Source: Girardinichthys multiradiatus
Lineage: Eukaryota > Chordata > Actinopteri > Cyprinodontiformes > Goodeidae
Length of the DNA: 64,000 nucleotides
Reading direction: 5' to 3'
NCBI RefSeq assembly: GCF_021462225.1
Contig: NC_061796.1
Location: forward strand, 45,732,891-45,796,890
Position 1 is the stretch's first letter. Every line of letters begins with the position of its first letter. Of the stretch, positions 46,932 to 58,626 are shown in pieces. The translations under genes were made by a program, and so were the position numbers. The notes under the pieces are model-generated. The model saw only the letters and a list, made by a program, of their open reading frames with translations. It did not search any database and was not told where the DNA came from.

Positions 46932-49900
46932 AGGCACGTGACGTCGCCCGGTACGGCGGAGCCGGGGTCCCACCCTGGAGCCAGGCCTGGGGTCGGGACT
47001 CGTCGGAGAGCACCTGGTGGCCGGGTTGCTCCTCGCGGGACCCGGCCGGGCCAAGCCTGAACGAGAGACGCGAGGCCATCCCCCAGTGGGCCCACCACCT
47101 GCAGGGGGAACCGTGAGGGACCGGTGCAAAGAGGATTGGGTGGCGGACGAAGGTGGAGACCTCGGCGGCCCGATCCCCGGATCCCCGGATGCCCGGTTGG
47201 ACTCTCTTCTACTCTGAAGTGGCCCACGGGGAGAGGCGGCGGGCTGGTGTGGGTTTGCTTGTTGCCCCCCAGCTCAGCCGTCTCGTGTTGGGGTTTACCC
47301 CAGTGGATGAGAGGGTTGTATCCCTGCGCCTTCGGGTTGGGGAGAAGTCTCTGACTATCATTTCAGCCTACGGGCCGAGTGGTAGTGCAGAGTACCCTGC
47401 CTTCTTGGCGTCCCTGTCGGGGGTGCTGGATAGTGCCCCTCCCGGGGACTCCATTATTCTGCTGGGGGACTTCAACGCCCACGTGGGGAACGACAGTGAC
47501 ACCTGGAGAGGTGTGATCGGGAGGAATGGCCTCCCCAATCTGAATCCGAGTGGTGTTTTGTTATTGGACTTCTGTGCTAGTCACGGATTGTCCATAACGA
47601 ACACCATGTTCAAACATAAGGGTGTCCATCAGTGCACTTGGCACCAGGACACCCTAGGCAGGAGGTCGATGATCGACTTTGTTGTCGTATCATCAGACCT
47701 TCGGCCGCATGTTTTGGACACTCGGGTGAAGAGAGGGGCTGAGCTGTCCACTGATCATCACCTGGTGGTGAGTTGGATCCGCTGGAGGAGGAGAAAGCCA
47801 GACAGACTTGGCAGGCCCAAGCGCATAGTGAGGGTCTGCTGGGAACGCCTGGCGGAGCCCTCGGCCAGGGATGTATTCAACTCCCACCTCCGGGAGAGCT
47901 TCGACCAGATCCCGGGGGATGTTGGAGACATAGAGTCCGAGTGGACCATGTTCTCTGCATCTATTGTCGATGCTGCTGCCCATAGCTGCGGCCGTAAGGT
48001 CTGCGGTGCCTGTCGTGGCGGCAATCTCAGAACCCGGTGGTGGACACCGGCAGTAAGGGATGCTGTTAAGCTGAAGAAGGAGTCCTATCGGCTGTGGTTG
48101 GCTTGTGGGACTCCTGAGGCGGCTGACGGGTACCGTGAGGCCAAGCGTGCTGCGGCCCGGGCTGTGGCAGAGGCAAAAACTCGGGCCTGGGAAGAGTTCG
48201 GTGAGGCCATGGAGAAGGACTACCGGTTGGCCTCGAAGCGATTCTGGCAAACCGTCCAGCGCCTCAGGAGGGGGAAGCAGTGCTTTGCCAACACTGTTTA
48301 TAGTGGGGGCGGGAGACTGCTGACCTCGACTGAGGACATTATCGGGCGGTGGAAGGAGTACTTCGAGGATCTCCTCAATCCTGCCATCACGCATTCCGTG
48401 GTGGAAACAGAGGCTGGGGACTCGGGGTTGGACTCTTTCATCACCCAGGCTGAAGTCACCGAGGTGGTTAAAAAGCTCCGCGGTGGCAAGGCTTCGGGGG
48501 TGGATGAGATCCGCCCTGAGTACCTCAAGTGTCTGGATGTTGTAGGGCTGTCATGGTTGACACGCCTCTTCAACATTGCGTGGCGGTCGGGGAAAGGGCC
48601 TCTGGACTGGCAGACTGGGGTGGTGGTCCCCCTTCATAAGAAGGGTGACCGGAGGGTGTGTTCCAACTACAGGGGGATCACACTCTTCAGCCTCCCTGGT
48701 AAGGCCTACGCCAGGGTATTGGAGAGGAGAGTCCGACCGATAGTCGAACCTCGGCTTCAGGAGGAACAGTGTGGTTTTCGTCCCAGCCGTGGAACACTGG
48801 ACCAGCTCTATACCCTCTACAGGGTGCTCGAGGGTTCACGGGAGTTTGCCCAACCGGTTCACATGTGTTTTGTGGACCTGGAGAAGGCATTCGACTGTGT
48901 CCCTCGTGATGCCCTGTGGGGGGTGCTCCAGGAGTATGGAATTGGGGGCCCTTTATTAGGGGCCATCCGGTCCCTGTACGAGCGGAGCAGGAGTTTGGTC
49001 CGCATTGCCGGCACTAAGTCGGACCTGTTCCCAGTGCATGTTGGACTCCGGCAGGGCTGCCCTTTGTCGCCGGTCCTGTTCATAACTTTTATGGACAGGA
49101 TTTCTAGACGCAGCCAAGGGCCGGAGGGGCTCTGGTTTGGGGACCAGTGGATTTCGTCTCTTCTTTTTGCGGATGACGTGGTCCTGCTGGCCCCCTCTAG
49201 CCAAGACCTACAGCATGCGCTGTGGCGGTTCGCAGCCGAGTGTGAAGCGGCTGGGATGGGGATCAGCTCCTCCAAGTCCGATGCCATGGTAATCGACCGG
49301 AAAAGGGTGGCTTGTCCTCTTCAGGTTGGAGGGGAGTTCCTGCCTCAAGTGGAGGAGTTCAAGTATCTCGGGGTCTTGTTCACGAGTGAGGGAAAAATGG
49401 AGCGGGAGATCGACAGACGGATCGGTGCGGCTGCCACAGTAATGGGGGCGCTGTGCCGGTCCATTGTGGTGAAGAGAGAGCTGAGCCGAAAAGCAAAGCT
49501 CTCAATTTACTGGTCGGTCTACGTTCCTACCCTCACCTATGGCCATGAACTTTGGGTCACGACCGAAAGAACGAGATCACGGATACAAGCGGCTGAAATG
49601 AGCTTCCTCCGTAGGGTGGCCGGGCACTCCCTTAGAGATAGGGTGAGGAGCTCGGCCATCCGGGAGGAGCTCGGAGTAGAGCCGCTGCTCCTCCACATCG
49701 AGAGGAGCCAGTTGAGGTGGCTCAGGCATCTATACCGGATGCCTCCTGGACGCCTCCTCGGGAGGTGATCCAGGCACGTCCCACCGGGAGGAGGCCCAGG
49801 GGACGGCCCAGGACACGCTGGAGGGACTATGTCTCTCGGCTGGCCTGGGAACGCCTTGGGCTCCCCCTGGAGGAGCTGGAGGAGGTGTCTGGAGAGAGGG

Positions 49901-49981
49901 ACGTCTGGGCGTCTCTGCTGAGTCTGCTGCCCCCGCGACCCGGTCCTGGATAAGCGGAAGACGACGAACGAACGAACGAAC
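46932..49981 (+). mobile_element. Rex3 non-LTR retrotransposon (RTE clade), nearly complete copy
   Basis: The 5' part matches the untranslated region seen in the minus-strand copy (9,414 downward) but starts about 170 bases later, so it is 5'-truncated. A long open frame follows, then a short (GAAC)n tail (49,964-49,981). The segment I remember as the Rex3 reverse primer site, 'tggcagactggggtggtggt', lies at 48,607-48,626. The insertion lies inside a Tc1-like element. Only one frameshift and one small deletion near 47,185 are evident, so it is much better preserved than the copy at 8-9.6 kb. Confidence 0.93.
47153..49953 (+). pseudogene. Rex3 endonuclease-reverse transcriptase, nearly intact
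   Basis: An 871-codon open frame runs from the ATG at 47,153 to a stop at 49,766-49,768. It covers the endonuclease from after its first strand ([20 protein letters not shown]), [10 protein letters not shown] (Asp at about residue 106), and STDHHLVV (catalytic His). It then covers the [46 protein letters not shown], and the catalytic FADD at about residues 672-675. The C-terminal segment with [17 protein letters not shown] follows. A small deletion near 49,757 shifts the frame; the remaining residues ([20 protein letters not shown] on) continue in the next frame to LLPPRPGPG and the stop at 49,951-49,953. The first about 35 endonuclease residues are missing, so nicking is probably lost. Confidence 0.92.
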
Positions 49982-51448
49982 TATCCACCCCACTGTCCGT
50001 GGAGGCAAGATAAACTTTCACAGTTCCAGCTGTTTTAAAAATTTTAATTATTGCTCTGATTGGAACATCAGAAACTCATTTTGAAGAGTGCCAGAATGAA
50101 ATGGGCCTCTATGTCACATCCTGTTTAGGTTAAAATTTATATTTACTTTACAGGAACTGTTGGGGGTGTAAATGATTGTGGTACTGATTATTTCTCAATA
50201 TGGGACTAAATAAATGTACTCAAATTGGATTTCTCTATTTTTTTTCAGTGTGCAGTTCAGTTGCTACAGTGAAACATTGTATTTTAAGGCTTTTTAAAAC
50301 ATGCCAGGCCTCATCTTTATATTTATGTTAGCCTCCTATGTCATAACAATAAAATTTAAATATTGTACAAAAAAAGATTATAAGATGTGTGAAAATGGAG
50401 TGCAATTGGCAAACGCTTGCAGATGTCCTTTCAGAAAGTTTGCTTGCTCTTGTCAGCATTGTCATCATTGAGTTCATGTGATTGTTAGCTTGAATTGAAT
50501 CAGCATTAATCTTGTTTTTCTCCAGTCTTTTATCTACACCATTTAAATAAACCTGAAAGCTTTTGTTTTGGAATTTTGATGAGGACATCCAACACATCTT
50601 CACCAGTGTGCGCCATGAACCTGACAGCTGTTATGTCTCCGACAAATTGAATCAGAAACCCTCTTTGTCCCACGTTACTGAAGCTGACCTCGGACAAAGT
50701 GCTGCAGAGAACTGGTGGGACTCAATTGTGGACAGGGATGTGTAAAGCAGCAGACATGAGCTGGATGTAGAATTTGATACAAAATGGAGACAAATTTGTT
50801 TCAATCTGTCCAATTTCACTTCACTTTTAATGCATTATTTGCCTCAGCAGCACCACCAGCAACAGCAGCAGAAAGGTTTCTCCATAGTGTGAACACAAGT
50901 GTGACTCTTCTGACTTACTTGTTTGCACTGATCCACTTAGCAGAAATTGAATTATTCTGTAAAAGTTAACACTTCCCAACCCCATGTCTGGCAAACATTT
51001 CAAACAAAATAACAACTATAATATTTCCAAGTAGCTGTTTTCTGTATGACCTTAAACTCTTTGCTCAAATCCTATTTTCTAAGAACAAAACACTGAATGA
51101 AGGTAAAACTTTGTTGTGGATAAAAAGAGGCCAAAAGGGGATGGAGAGGATCCAGTTCAATTGCTTTAATTGACCAGATAAATGAATTAACTCCACATGG
51201 ATGCAGCGCCATTTGGAGATTAACTGTTAATTTCCTGACATTTAATACGTCATCTGCTCTTTTCTCTCAGACACCCTGAACTCTGTATTTTGCGTTTCAA
51301 ACAACTTTTACAACAAAGACTCTCTCTCTGAAGAACAGTTCAATAAAGAACTAATTCCTGTCTGTTTCTCAACAGGACGTTCACCAAATCCCTGCCAACC
51401 TCACAGCGAGCGGTGCCGTACCCGCTCTGTGCTCACCCCTCGCCTCAC

Positions 51449-51508
51449 CTCCTTCTTGCACTGCCTGTCGGCTCTGATGTAGCCCAGCTTGTTAAGCCGC
51501 TGCGTTGG
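51449..51508 (-). other. Weak candidate exon of unknown gene
   Basis: On the minus strand a pyrimidine-containing tract and AG are followed by exactly 60 open bases (PTQRLNKLGYIRADRQCKKE) and a good donor, GAG|GTGAGG. No partner exon was found. This is reported only because both splice signals and a charged, protein-like peptide coincide. Confidence 0.15.
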
Positions 51509-52313
51509 CTTTGATCCAACAGGGATAATGCCAGATTGAAGGGGTGAGAGGTAGGGTAAGAGTTTACCACATGATACAGCCGGGACGTGACAACGGACAA
51601 AACAAACCACTCCAACATTATTAGCTTAGTTAAGACGAGACGCAGTTTCTCACAAAATGTTTCTTTGATGAAAGAATCGGTAAAAATGTAAAGATGAGTT
51701 CCTTTGACCCGAAAGCATTTATTGACAGAACAAATCGTGAGAAGATTTCATGTATATTTCAAAGTGATCCACCAATCGACCAAATCTAAATCTGACTGTT
51801 TTTGTTCTGAGATCAGCAGGTCAGGTACCAAAAATAAATTATTGTTTCTTCATCCTTGTCATTAAAGGCATCAAAATTAAGAACTCCCACTATTTTTGTT
51901 TCATAAATGCATCAACCAGCATTATGTACTTTGGTGCACTTTGAGTTCAGTAAAAATTGGATAATGTTTAGGAACATTCATATGTGGACAATCCTTTTTT
52001 TTTGTTGGAATCAAAGCTACTACCTCTATCATAGAACCTGGAGCATATTTGTTTTCTTTTTTATACATTATAGTTCTCGACAAAAGTAAGAATTGGTCAA
52101 AATGGGAATCGGCGGGTCAGACCTCAGAGACAAAAGGCAAAGCCTTTTATTATGAATACATGTGCTCACACTTTTGGGAATAACCACTTTTAGACATCTT
52201 TCTCAGATACGAATGTTTAAGCAGCTTTCTGTAAGATTAAACTAAAGGTCTCAGCTACAGCACTTGGTGATGCAGATGCAACCAACTTATCAGAACACCA
52301 GCTCTGCTGCCTC

Positions 52314-52600
52314 TGCTCTTCGCCGCCCGCCGCGATATCGTATTGCTGAGTCTCGCTTTGCATGAGAAATCGAAGTGCCGTCTAGTTCTTTATGGCCGCC
52401 GCCCGCGACCTTTGTCAACCCGGCGAATTAACCCGGAGGCGTATCAGCTGCGCTGGCCCTTTTCTCCGAGAGCCCGTCCTATTAACTGAGAGAGCAGCGC
52501 GGCGAGGGTCACACTTAAGTAACCTTATCTTGTAATTGGGTTCAAGGTTAAGTGACCCCGGAGCACGGAGGTCGGCGGGTTAAGGTCACGATGTCAGGCA
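52314..52600. promoter_or_regulatory. Candidate GC-rich regulatory element
   Basis: A GC-rich, CpG-containing island in AT-rich surroundings. It contains an imperfect inverted repeat: GGTCACACTTAAGTAACCTT (52,507-52,526) against AAGGTTAAGTGACC (52,544-52,557), with GTAATTGG between. AAGGTCA-like words, typical nuclear-receptor half sites, occur there and at about 52,581. An octamer-like TTTGCATG lies near 52,358. Function is inferred from composition only. Confidence 0.35.
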
Positions 52601-52603
52601 GAC

Positions 52604-52639
52604 GATGAAGCTCCAAATCACTGATGAAGCTCCAAATCA
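52604..52639. repeat. Tandem duplication of a 17-bp word
   Basis: GATGAAGCTCCAAATCA occurs at 52,604-52,620 and again at 52,623-52,639, with a 19-base period. Confidence 0.9.
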
Positions 52640-54957
52640 AGACCCACAATTCTGCTATCTGGCCATGCCGGACCCTCCCATCCCCTCACCTCCAGCCTCA
52701 CCCTTATGCACCAGCATCCCACACGACCGCTCAGTGTGAACTCAAACAGCTTTGCTGGTTTAGATGGAGTGGTTGCCAGGCAACCCATATTCAAGACAAG
52801 GTCTTACAAGCTTTTAACCTTAGCACAAATCAATATAGAATGCAATTGGGCTAATATTCATCGAGCAGATGGGAAAACTAGGTGCAAGTCTGCCTGCAGG
52901 AGAAAGCAGAGACTGCAAGATGCACTGCTGGCATTATTGTTGCAGCATTGCTCAGACAACTCAAATGGGATGTATGTACAGCAAGGAGAAATGAGAAATA
53001 GTATTGACAAGTGTGGAAACATCTTTTCATATCATAGCATTGTGTGCGTCCTGTAATACTTTTCTTGTCACTAGGCACATTTTTCTTCTCCTTTGGTTTT
53101 TTTCTCCTTGTTTCCCTCTTACAGCTGGCCTTTGCCACATTACTGGGTTCATGAAAAGGAGACAAAATGAGATTATAGCAGTAAGTTAAGTTTATCCAGA
53201 ATGGATTAAAGGTTTTCCAAAGTGGTACTACTGCCTAAAGAGCATTTAACTTGCATCCCCTCCTGAATAAAAGTTGTACAAAACTCAAACTGTGTTTTGA
53301 GGGATGTCCTGCCAGCGTAGCATCAAGTATTTTAAGATACCGACACACTGACTCCTACCTTGACATATATGGTGGTGTAATAAATATGGAAAACACATGA
53401 GGTGGGGTTAAATAAGGCCAAATGAAGCAGATTCTGTGGAATATTAAGTCCCGTCATGTCTTCGCAGTATGTGTTTCACTATTGATAAGCTCCTGGTTTT
53501 GAGATGAAGGTTGTGGGATTCAGTGTTTTACTGCGTCAAGATTGGGTACAAGAACATCTTTTGCAGCCTGGCTTAGCTATCTTGTCACATTTGTAGTAAG
53601 GCAATGCAAGAGCGTAATTTTTTATTGGCAAACCAAAATGCTGGTATGTAATCATGTGATGGGGTATTAGATTTTAAAAGAGATGAATAAATACAATTCT
53701 TGACTAATTTAAAAACGGTGAAACAGCCCTTTAATTTAGAGCTGTAAGAAAATGTCAACGCAGATGCTAACTTTACTGTTGGTAGCAGCTAACAGTTAGC
53801 TTGTCACGGTATCCCCACGATTCACTTGTCACATTTTTTTTCTCCACATAGTACCCAAAATATCGCAAACAAATGTTTTTTTTACTAGACATAGTCCAGC
53901 TGACTGGAAACCAGTTTTGCCAAGTCAGCTTATTATAAGCAGTTTTGGGCTTGTTTGTTTCTACAGTCGCTTGCAAATCTCATCAGTCACGTGCTGCAGT
54001 TTTTTGGGCTTGTTTTTGAACGTGAAGTTGCTTATTTGGGCTTTGCGTGAAACCCCTTGATTATTTCCCAGCTTCCCAAAGTGAAGCAAAACACGAGTGG
54101 CAGGTAGTTTGTCCATTCCATGCCCCGTTTCCTCATTATCGGGCCCATCCTAGTTGACTTTGCAGACTCCAAATACCTTCATGCCAGAGTGACAGTGGGA
54201 GAATGAGTCGCAGTAAGTGGGGATAATAGCAATGGTGTATTGTAGTCCAGGTAAATTATGTTTTTACATGTTTTTCATCTGGGCCAGGCTTAATGCTAAT
54301 TTTTACAAATGTGATTTCTGACCAGAAACGAAGTTGGTTTCACACTGAGCCTGTTTTATTTGACTAATATGTGGCTTTTCTTTTAAAGTAATTTTCTGTA
54401 TAGTGTAAATAAATTTTTTATTGGCTGTGTTTACAGTCATTTTGTTGTTACGTTTTCTTTTGATCCGAGTTTTCAAGTTCTTCAAAGAATTAAGGTTGAT
54501 CAAAAGTTTTATGGTAAAAGTGTTTAGCATAATTTTGCTTATTTATAATGCCATAATAACTGTATACATTTATACTGTTTACAAACAGCCTCTGCTTTAG
54601 ACAGTGTGGTGGGTTTAGGCTTGTTTTCATGGATCTGGTTTCTTGTTTCTCTCACGAGATCTGGAAACACTGCTGGCAATGGATAACGCTTTATCCTGGT
54701 GAGTAATCCAACGCCACACCATTTCCTTGCACCCTATATTTTCATGTCAGTTTGCTTTATTATTTAGTAAATGTTATGTTATGCCTACATTCCGCTGTGG
54801 TTCTGTTTTCTGTTAGAGAATGTTGTCTTTTAAGGCATCTTCAATGCATTTGGAACCAAGTGTTTTGGGTCAGCTCAACATGATGTTCTTAGTAGCTAAC
54901 GCTTTCAACACAATAGGGAAATTTACCTATTACAAATTTTCTAATAAAAGTCCCATA

Positions 54958-54986
54958 TCATGAGATCTTGTGGCATAAGATCTTAT
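54958..54986. repeat. Imperfect hairpin related to that at 187-219
   Basis: A TGAGATCTTGTGGCATAAG core followed by ATCTTA forms an imperfect stem. It shares the GAGATCTTGT...AGATCT pattern with the hairpin at the window start. Confidence 0.4.
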
Positions 54987-56758
54987 TACACCTCTAACTG
55001 ATAACTAATAGCTTCTATTAGTTATTACTGTTGGTAACATATCAATTCTTTATAACAAGGAAGTTCACCTGATTGTTTTTATGCTACTTGGACTTTTCTT
55101 AAAGAAAAACATCAATCATCCATTAAAAAGAAACAGCAGTCTTTTCTTTTTTTCATCTGCACAACCATCCTCCAACTCCCTGTGCTTTGCAGGGGGGAGA
55201 TGGATGACCACTGGTGGAGGGGTTCAGGCAGCGTGACCCACAGACCTATCCATTGCCAAGGGCGAGGAAATAACCCAGATTAAAGAGCTTGTAAATAATG
55301 GCCCATAAACATCTGCCTGTTTGTCCGGTCAATCCATCTTCGTCTCCCATCTGGTCCTCGGTCTCTCCCGCACTCTCTCCGCTTTTGATTTCCTTCACTG
55401 CGTACGGTCCACAGGGCAAATGCATCATCAGACCAAAGTCAGTCATATTCCAGTACAAACAAACACTGAGACTGACCCTTGGGTCAGATACAGTTCAAAT
55501 CCCCACCAGTCACTGCACCCATGACTCAATCCAAAGACAACAATGGAGAGCATTGGCTTTATTTTCTTTCCCTTGGTTTCCTTTCATTTATTACAGTAAC
55601 TCTAGATACTGTTTAGTGAGACTTTTGCATAAGGTAAATGTGAGTGCATGTTAGTTTTTATGTACAGCTAATTATTTTTGAATGATTAAAGCTGTTTTAT
55701 TTTCCACCTTCCTCTTCGGACCTCCTCCCTCTTGCGGAGCTTCATTAGAACCAGCGCTGATTGGTGATTAGACGTTGTTAATGTTGATCAGACAACATCT
55801 GCTGGGAACTCCAACAACTTGCGCTTTCTCACATCTCCCAGCGGCGCAATGTTGACTGGCTCGAACTGTGGGGAATCAAATGCTGGCACCAGTAATAGCC
55901 ACCTCTGATGTGGCCCGACTGCAGGTGGCAAATTAGACCAAACAAAGGGCCGACCGCAGACGGACTGAAGCTCTGCTCCTGCCAAAACCCTGATGCATTA
56001 AAACACTTTGCCTTTTATGTTGCATCCAAAGTTTAACCAGCTTCTCTGCTGTTTAAAGTGCCAATGCAAGGACATTTTGTCCAAAAAGGCTTGGTTATTA
56101 AAAATAAAGTTTAGCTAAACTATATAGTAAAAAGTTTAAGACATGGTTTTTATGTGTGTTTTGGAGAAACAAAATGGACTGCTGATTAACTAAATTGTAG
56201 CGCAATGAGCAATTTTGTCTGGTTTGGAGTCATGGTAAAAAGGTCTAAAAACGAGGTAAAAATAACTGTTGAAAACCACCAACACTTGCTATCATGGACA
56301 GTTTTTTTTTCATCAACAAACAAAAACCATAATTTTTGCCATCTAAAACAATTTATACCTGAAACATTTTACAACAATCGATCTATTTGGACTATGAATA
56401 TTTTATAGCCTGTTCTGCAGCATATTCCAGCATATGGACCACATTCCAACCACAAAAGTATTCAGAGCAATTAACCATTGGCAGCAAATGTGTAGCAATA
56501 CACAAATTTCAAAGAAATGTATCAATGCAAATTTTTCTAATTGAGATCATGCGGACCGTTGTCTACTACAGGTAATATTTTACAAGATATTTCCACAATA
56601 TGGCCACAGAGACAAGTATATCTTTAAGCTCTCTTCGCATTTTATAGGTCATTCACTTGTGCCTCACAATAGTGCACTAAAGCCAGTGTGACAAATGGCA
56701 TAAAATCTTGACAACAATGACATATAACAGGTTTCCCCTCTTTTGTTTCAGTTATGTG

Positions 56759-57570
56759 TGTCGGGATCTGGGTTGTGTGTGTGTGTGTTTGTATTGTGCT
56801 TGCAACATTTCCTCAGTGTTTCAGATGGTGCTGGAGTTCTCAGGTGTGCTGGGGGACAGGTGCGAATTATTCTGCTGATTGCTTGGAGGAGTACTTTAGC
56901 AGGAGGCTGCCTGCACTTTGACGCCAGAGTGTTTGCCTACTGTGGTAACAAGCTCAGCCAATGCTAAGTCTATGCTTTGTGTTTCATTCGGGAATAACTT
57001 TGTTTATGTCCCTTCGCAGACTAAGAATCTGAACTTTGGATTTATGTCACTGGGCAACTGACTTTGTGTCCAGAAGCTTTCTGGATGACCAAGATCATCT
57101 ACGTTCTGAGGACTTCATTTCCTAACTATTGTTCCCGTCTGGATTACCGACCAAGCTGGCAGTTTTGTGCTCCATCTCCAGGACCTAAGCCTAAGCATAC
57201 CCTGTCCACCCTCCAACCCAAGTATCAGCACAAACGAACTAACTCAATCATCTCCACCCTCACCCAAGAAGCACCTAAGAAACCAACTGGACAAACTCTG
57301 CTAAGACAACTTGGATCCCGAATCCCTCTACCCCTGGCGACCTGACCGCAACCACTTAGTAAGCCGTTCACTTCTCTACCTGAAATTCTTGTCATTTGCT
57401 CAGTTACGTTTGTTCCCTGTTTTCACCAGTTCTCTTCCCCTCTCCCCTTACAGTTGGAGTTTCGCCCGTTTTCGTTCCTGGTTATTTTGTGGCACAATAA
57501 ATATCATTTCACTCTTTCTATTTTTTTCCAGAGTGTTCTCTGTATGTGGGTCAGAGCTATTACGATAACA
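56759..57570 (+). repeat. Probable 5' LTR of the gypsy element
   Basis: The region begins near TGTCGGGATCTGG and ends near TTACGATAACA, directly before the gag ATG. AATAAA at 57,496-57,501 lies about 70 bases before the end. The exact borders are uncertain, because the other LTR is not in the window. Confidence 0.5.
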
Positions 57571-58615
57571 ATGACAGAACACTCTGGCCAACAAGACCCA
57601 GCAGAAGCACTTCGTAGAACTCTCTCTGAACATGCTAATCAAATCCATTTCCATGAATCTTCTCTCCGTTCCCTTTTAGAACAACAACGTCAAACAAACC
57701 AACAACTAGAGCAGATTGACTCCATGCTACAACAGTCCTTAGGTTCTCAGTCCCAGTATCTCGGTTTCTCAACAGCTTCCTTATTCTTGTGATGTCACTT
57801 CCCCTAATCCAGAAAAATGTTCTGGTGAGGTGGGTAATTGTGGGGGATTTTTGCTTCAGTGTTCCCTGGTTTTCAACCGTTCCTCCCGTTCTTTTCCCCA
57901 TGATGATGTAAAGATTTCATATGTTATTGGTTTATTGACTGGCAAGGCCTTACAGTGGGCTGAAGCCCGGTTTGTAGATTGTAGAGAGTTTGGTTGTACT
58001 TTTGAAGAATTTGTCAAGGAATTTAAACGGACGTTTTCCCCTGTGACAGATAAATCTAGTGCAGGTCGACAGCTGAGAGCCTTAAAGCAGCATTATAGAT
58101 CCATTACTGAGTTTTCTATTGAATTTTGCACTTTAGCTGCTACTTCTGGTTGGAATAACGAAGCTTTGAAGACTACCTTTTTGCACGCTTTAGATGATTC
58201 TTTAAATGATGAGTTAGCCATGATTGAGGAACCTCCTACATTAGATGAGGTAATTACTTTAGCAACTAGAGTTGACAACCGGTTAAGAGAGTGAAGAGCC
58301 AGAGCAGAGAGGTCCTTTTACAGACCCCAGCCGAAGACTAATTCTCCACCTCATGTTAAAACTCCAACTCAGCAACCAATACCTGAACCTGAGCCCATGT
58401 TGGTGGGACATACATGTCTCACATTTGAAGAGAGACAGAGATGCAGATTGTCCAAACAGTGCTTTTATTGTGGCTCTTCAGAGCATTTTGTAGCTGCTTG
58501 TCCTGTTTGCCCCGGGACCCGAAAAGACAGGGTCCACCAACTGTCAAGTGGAGGTTGGTGGACCACACACAGATCAGTAAAGCCCCCAGATTCAGTTTAC
58601 CTTCAACTATCATAG
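57571..58615 (+). pseudogene. Gypsy gag, frameshifted
   Basis: The capsid precursor starts at ATG 57,571, right after the LTR. A coiled, Gln-rich N-terminus (QQRQTNQQLEQID) runs to about 57,780, where the frame changes. The capsid region then follows (SYVIGLLTGKALQWAEARF, about 57,918; EFVKEFKRTFSP; a terminal LATRVDNRLRE). A TGA at 58,292-58,294 looks like a CGA arginine codon changed by one base, after which the same frame continues to a CCHC knuckle, CFYCGSSEHFVAAC (58,460-58,501). The end is frameshifted again. The gene is non-functional. Confidence 0.85.
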
Positions 58616-58626
58616 TTAATCAGCAA

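Larger units (their letters stand above)
46160..50275 (-). mobile_element. Tc1-like transposon (minus strand) split by Rex3
   Basis: Approximate inverted ends are visible: 46,160-46,262 on the left and 50,188-50,275 on the right are reverse complements with gaps. For example, the plus-strand TATTTCTCAATATGGGA on the right pairs with the reverse complement of TCCCATGTTAAGAAATA on the left. Transposase remnants lie just inside the left end. The Rex3 element at 46,932-49,981 sits between the halves. Outer limits are estimated because the ends are diverged. Confidence 0.6.
50276..56758. other. Gene-free region with possible regulatory blocks
   Basis: No gene recognised. Notable parts are a GC-rich block at 52,314-52,600, a complex stretch at about 55,190-55,530, another at about 55,690-56,000, and a weak candidate minus-strand exon at 51,449-51,508. 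The remainder is AT-rich and featureless. Confidence 0.5.

Noticed and set aside
46852..50021. Minus-strand frames over the second Rex3 copy
   Set aside because: Antisense shadows; the plus strand carries the recognised endonuclease and RT.
50563..50745. 60-codon open frame with a protein-like composition
   Set aside because: Not recognised, no splice signals checked out, and within the size expected by chance.
55298..55654. 118-codon open frame, plus strand
   Set aside because: No recognised domain, overlaps open frames in two other phases, and sits in a candidate non-coding block.
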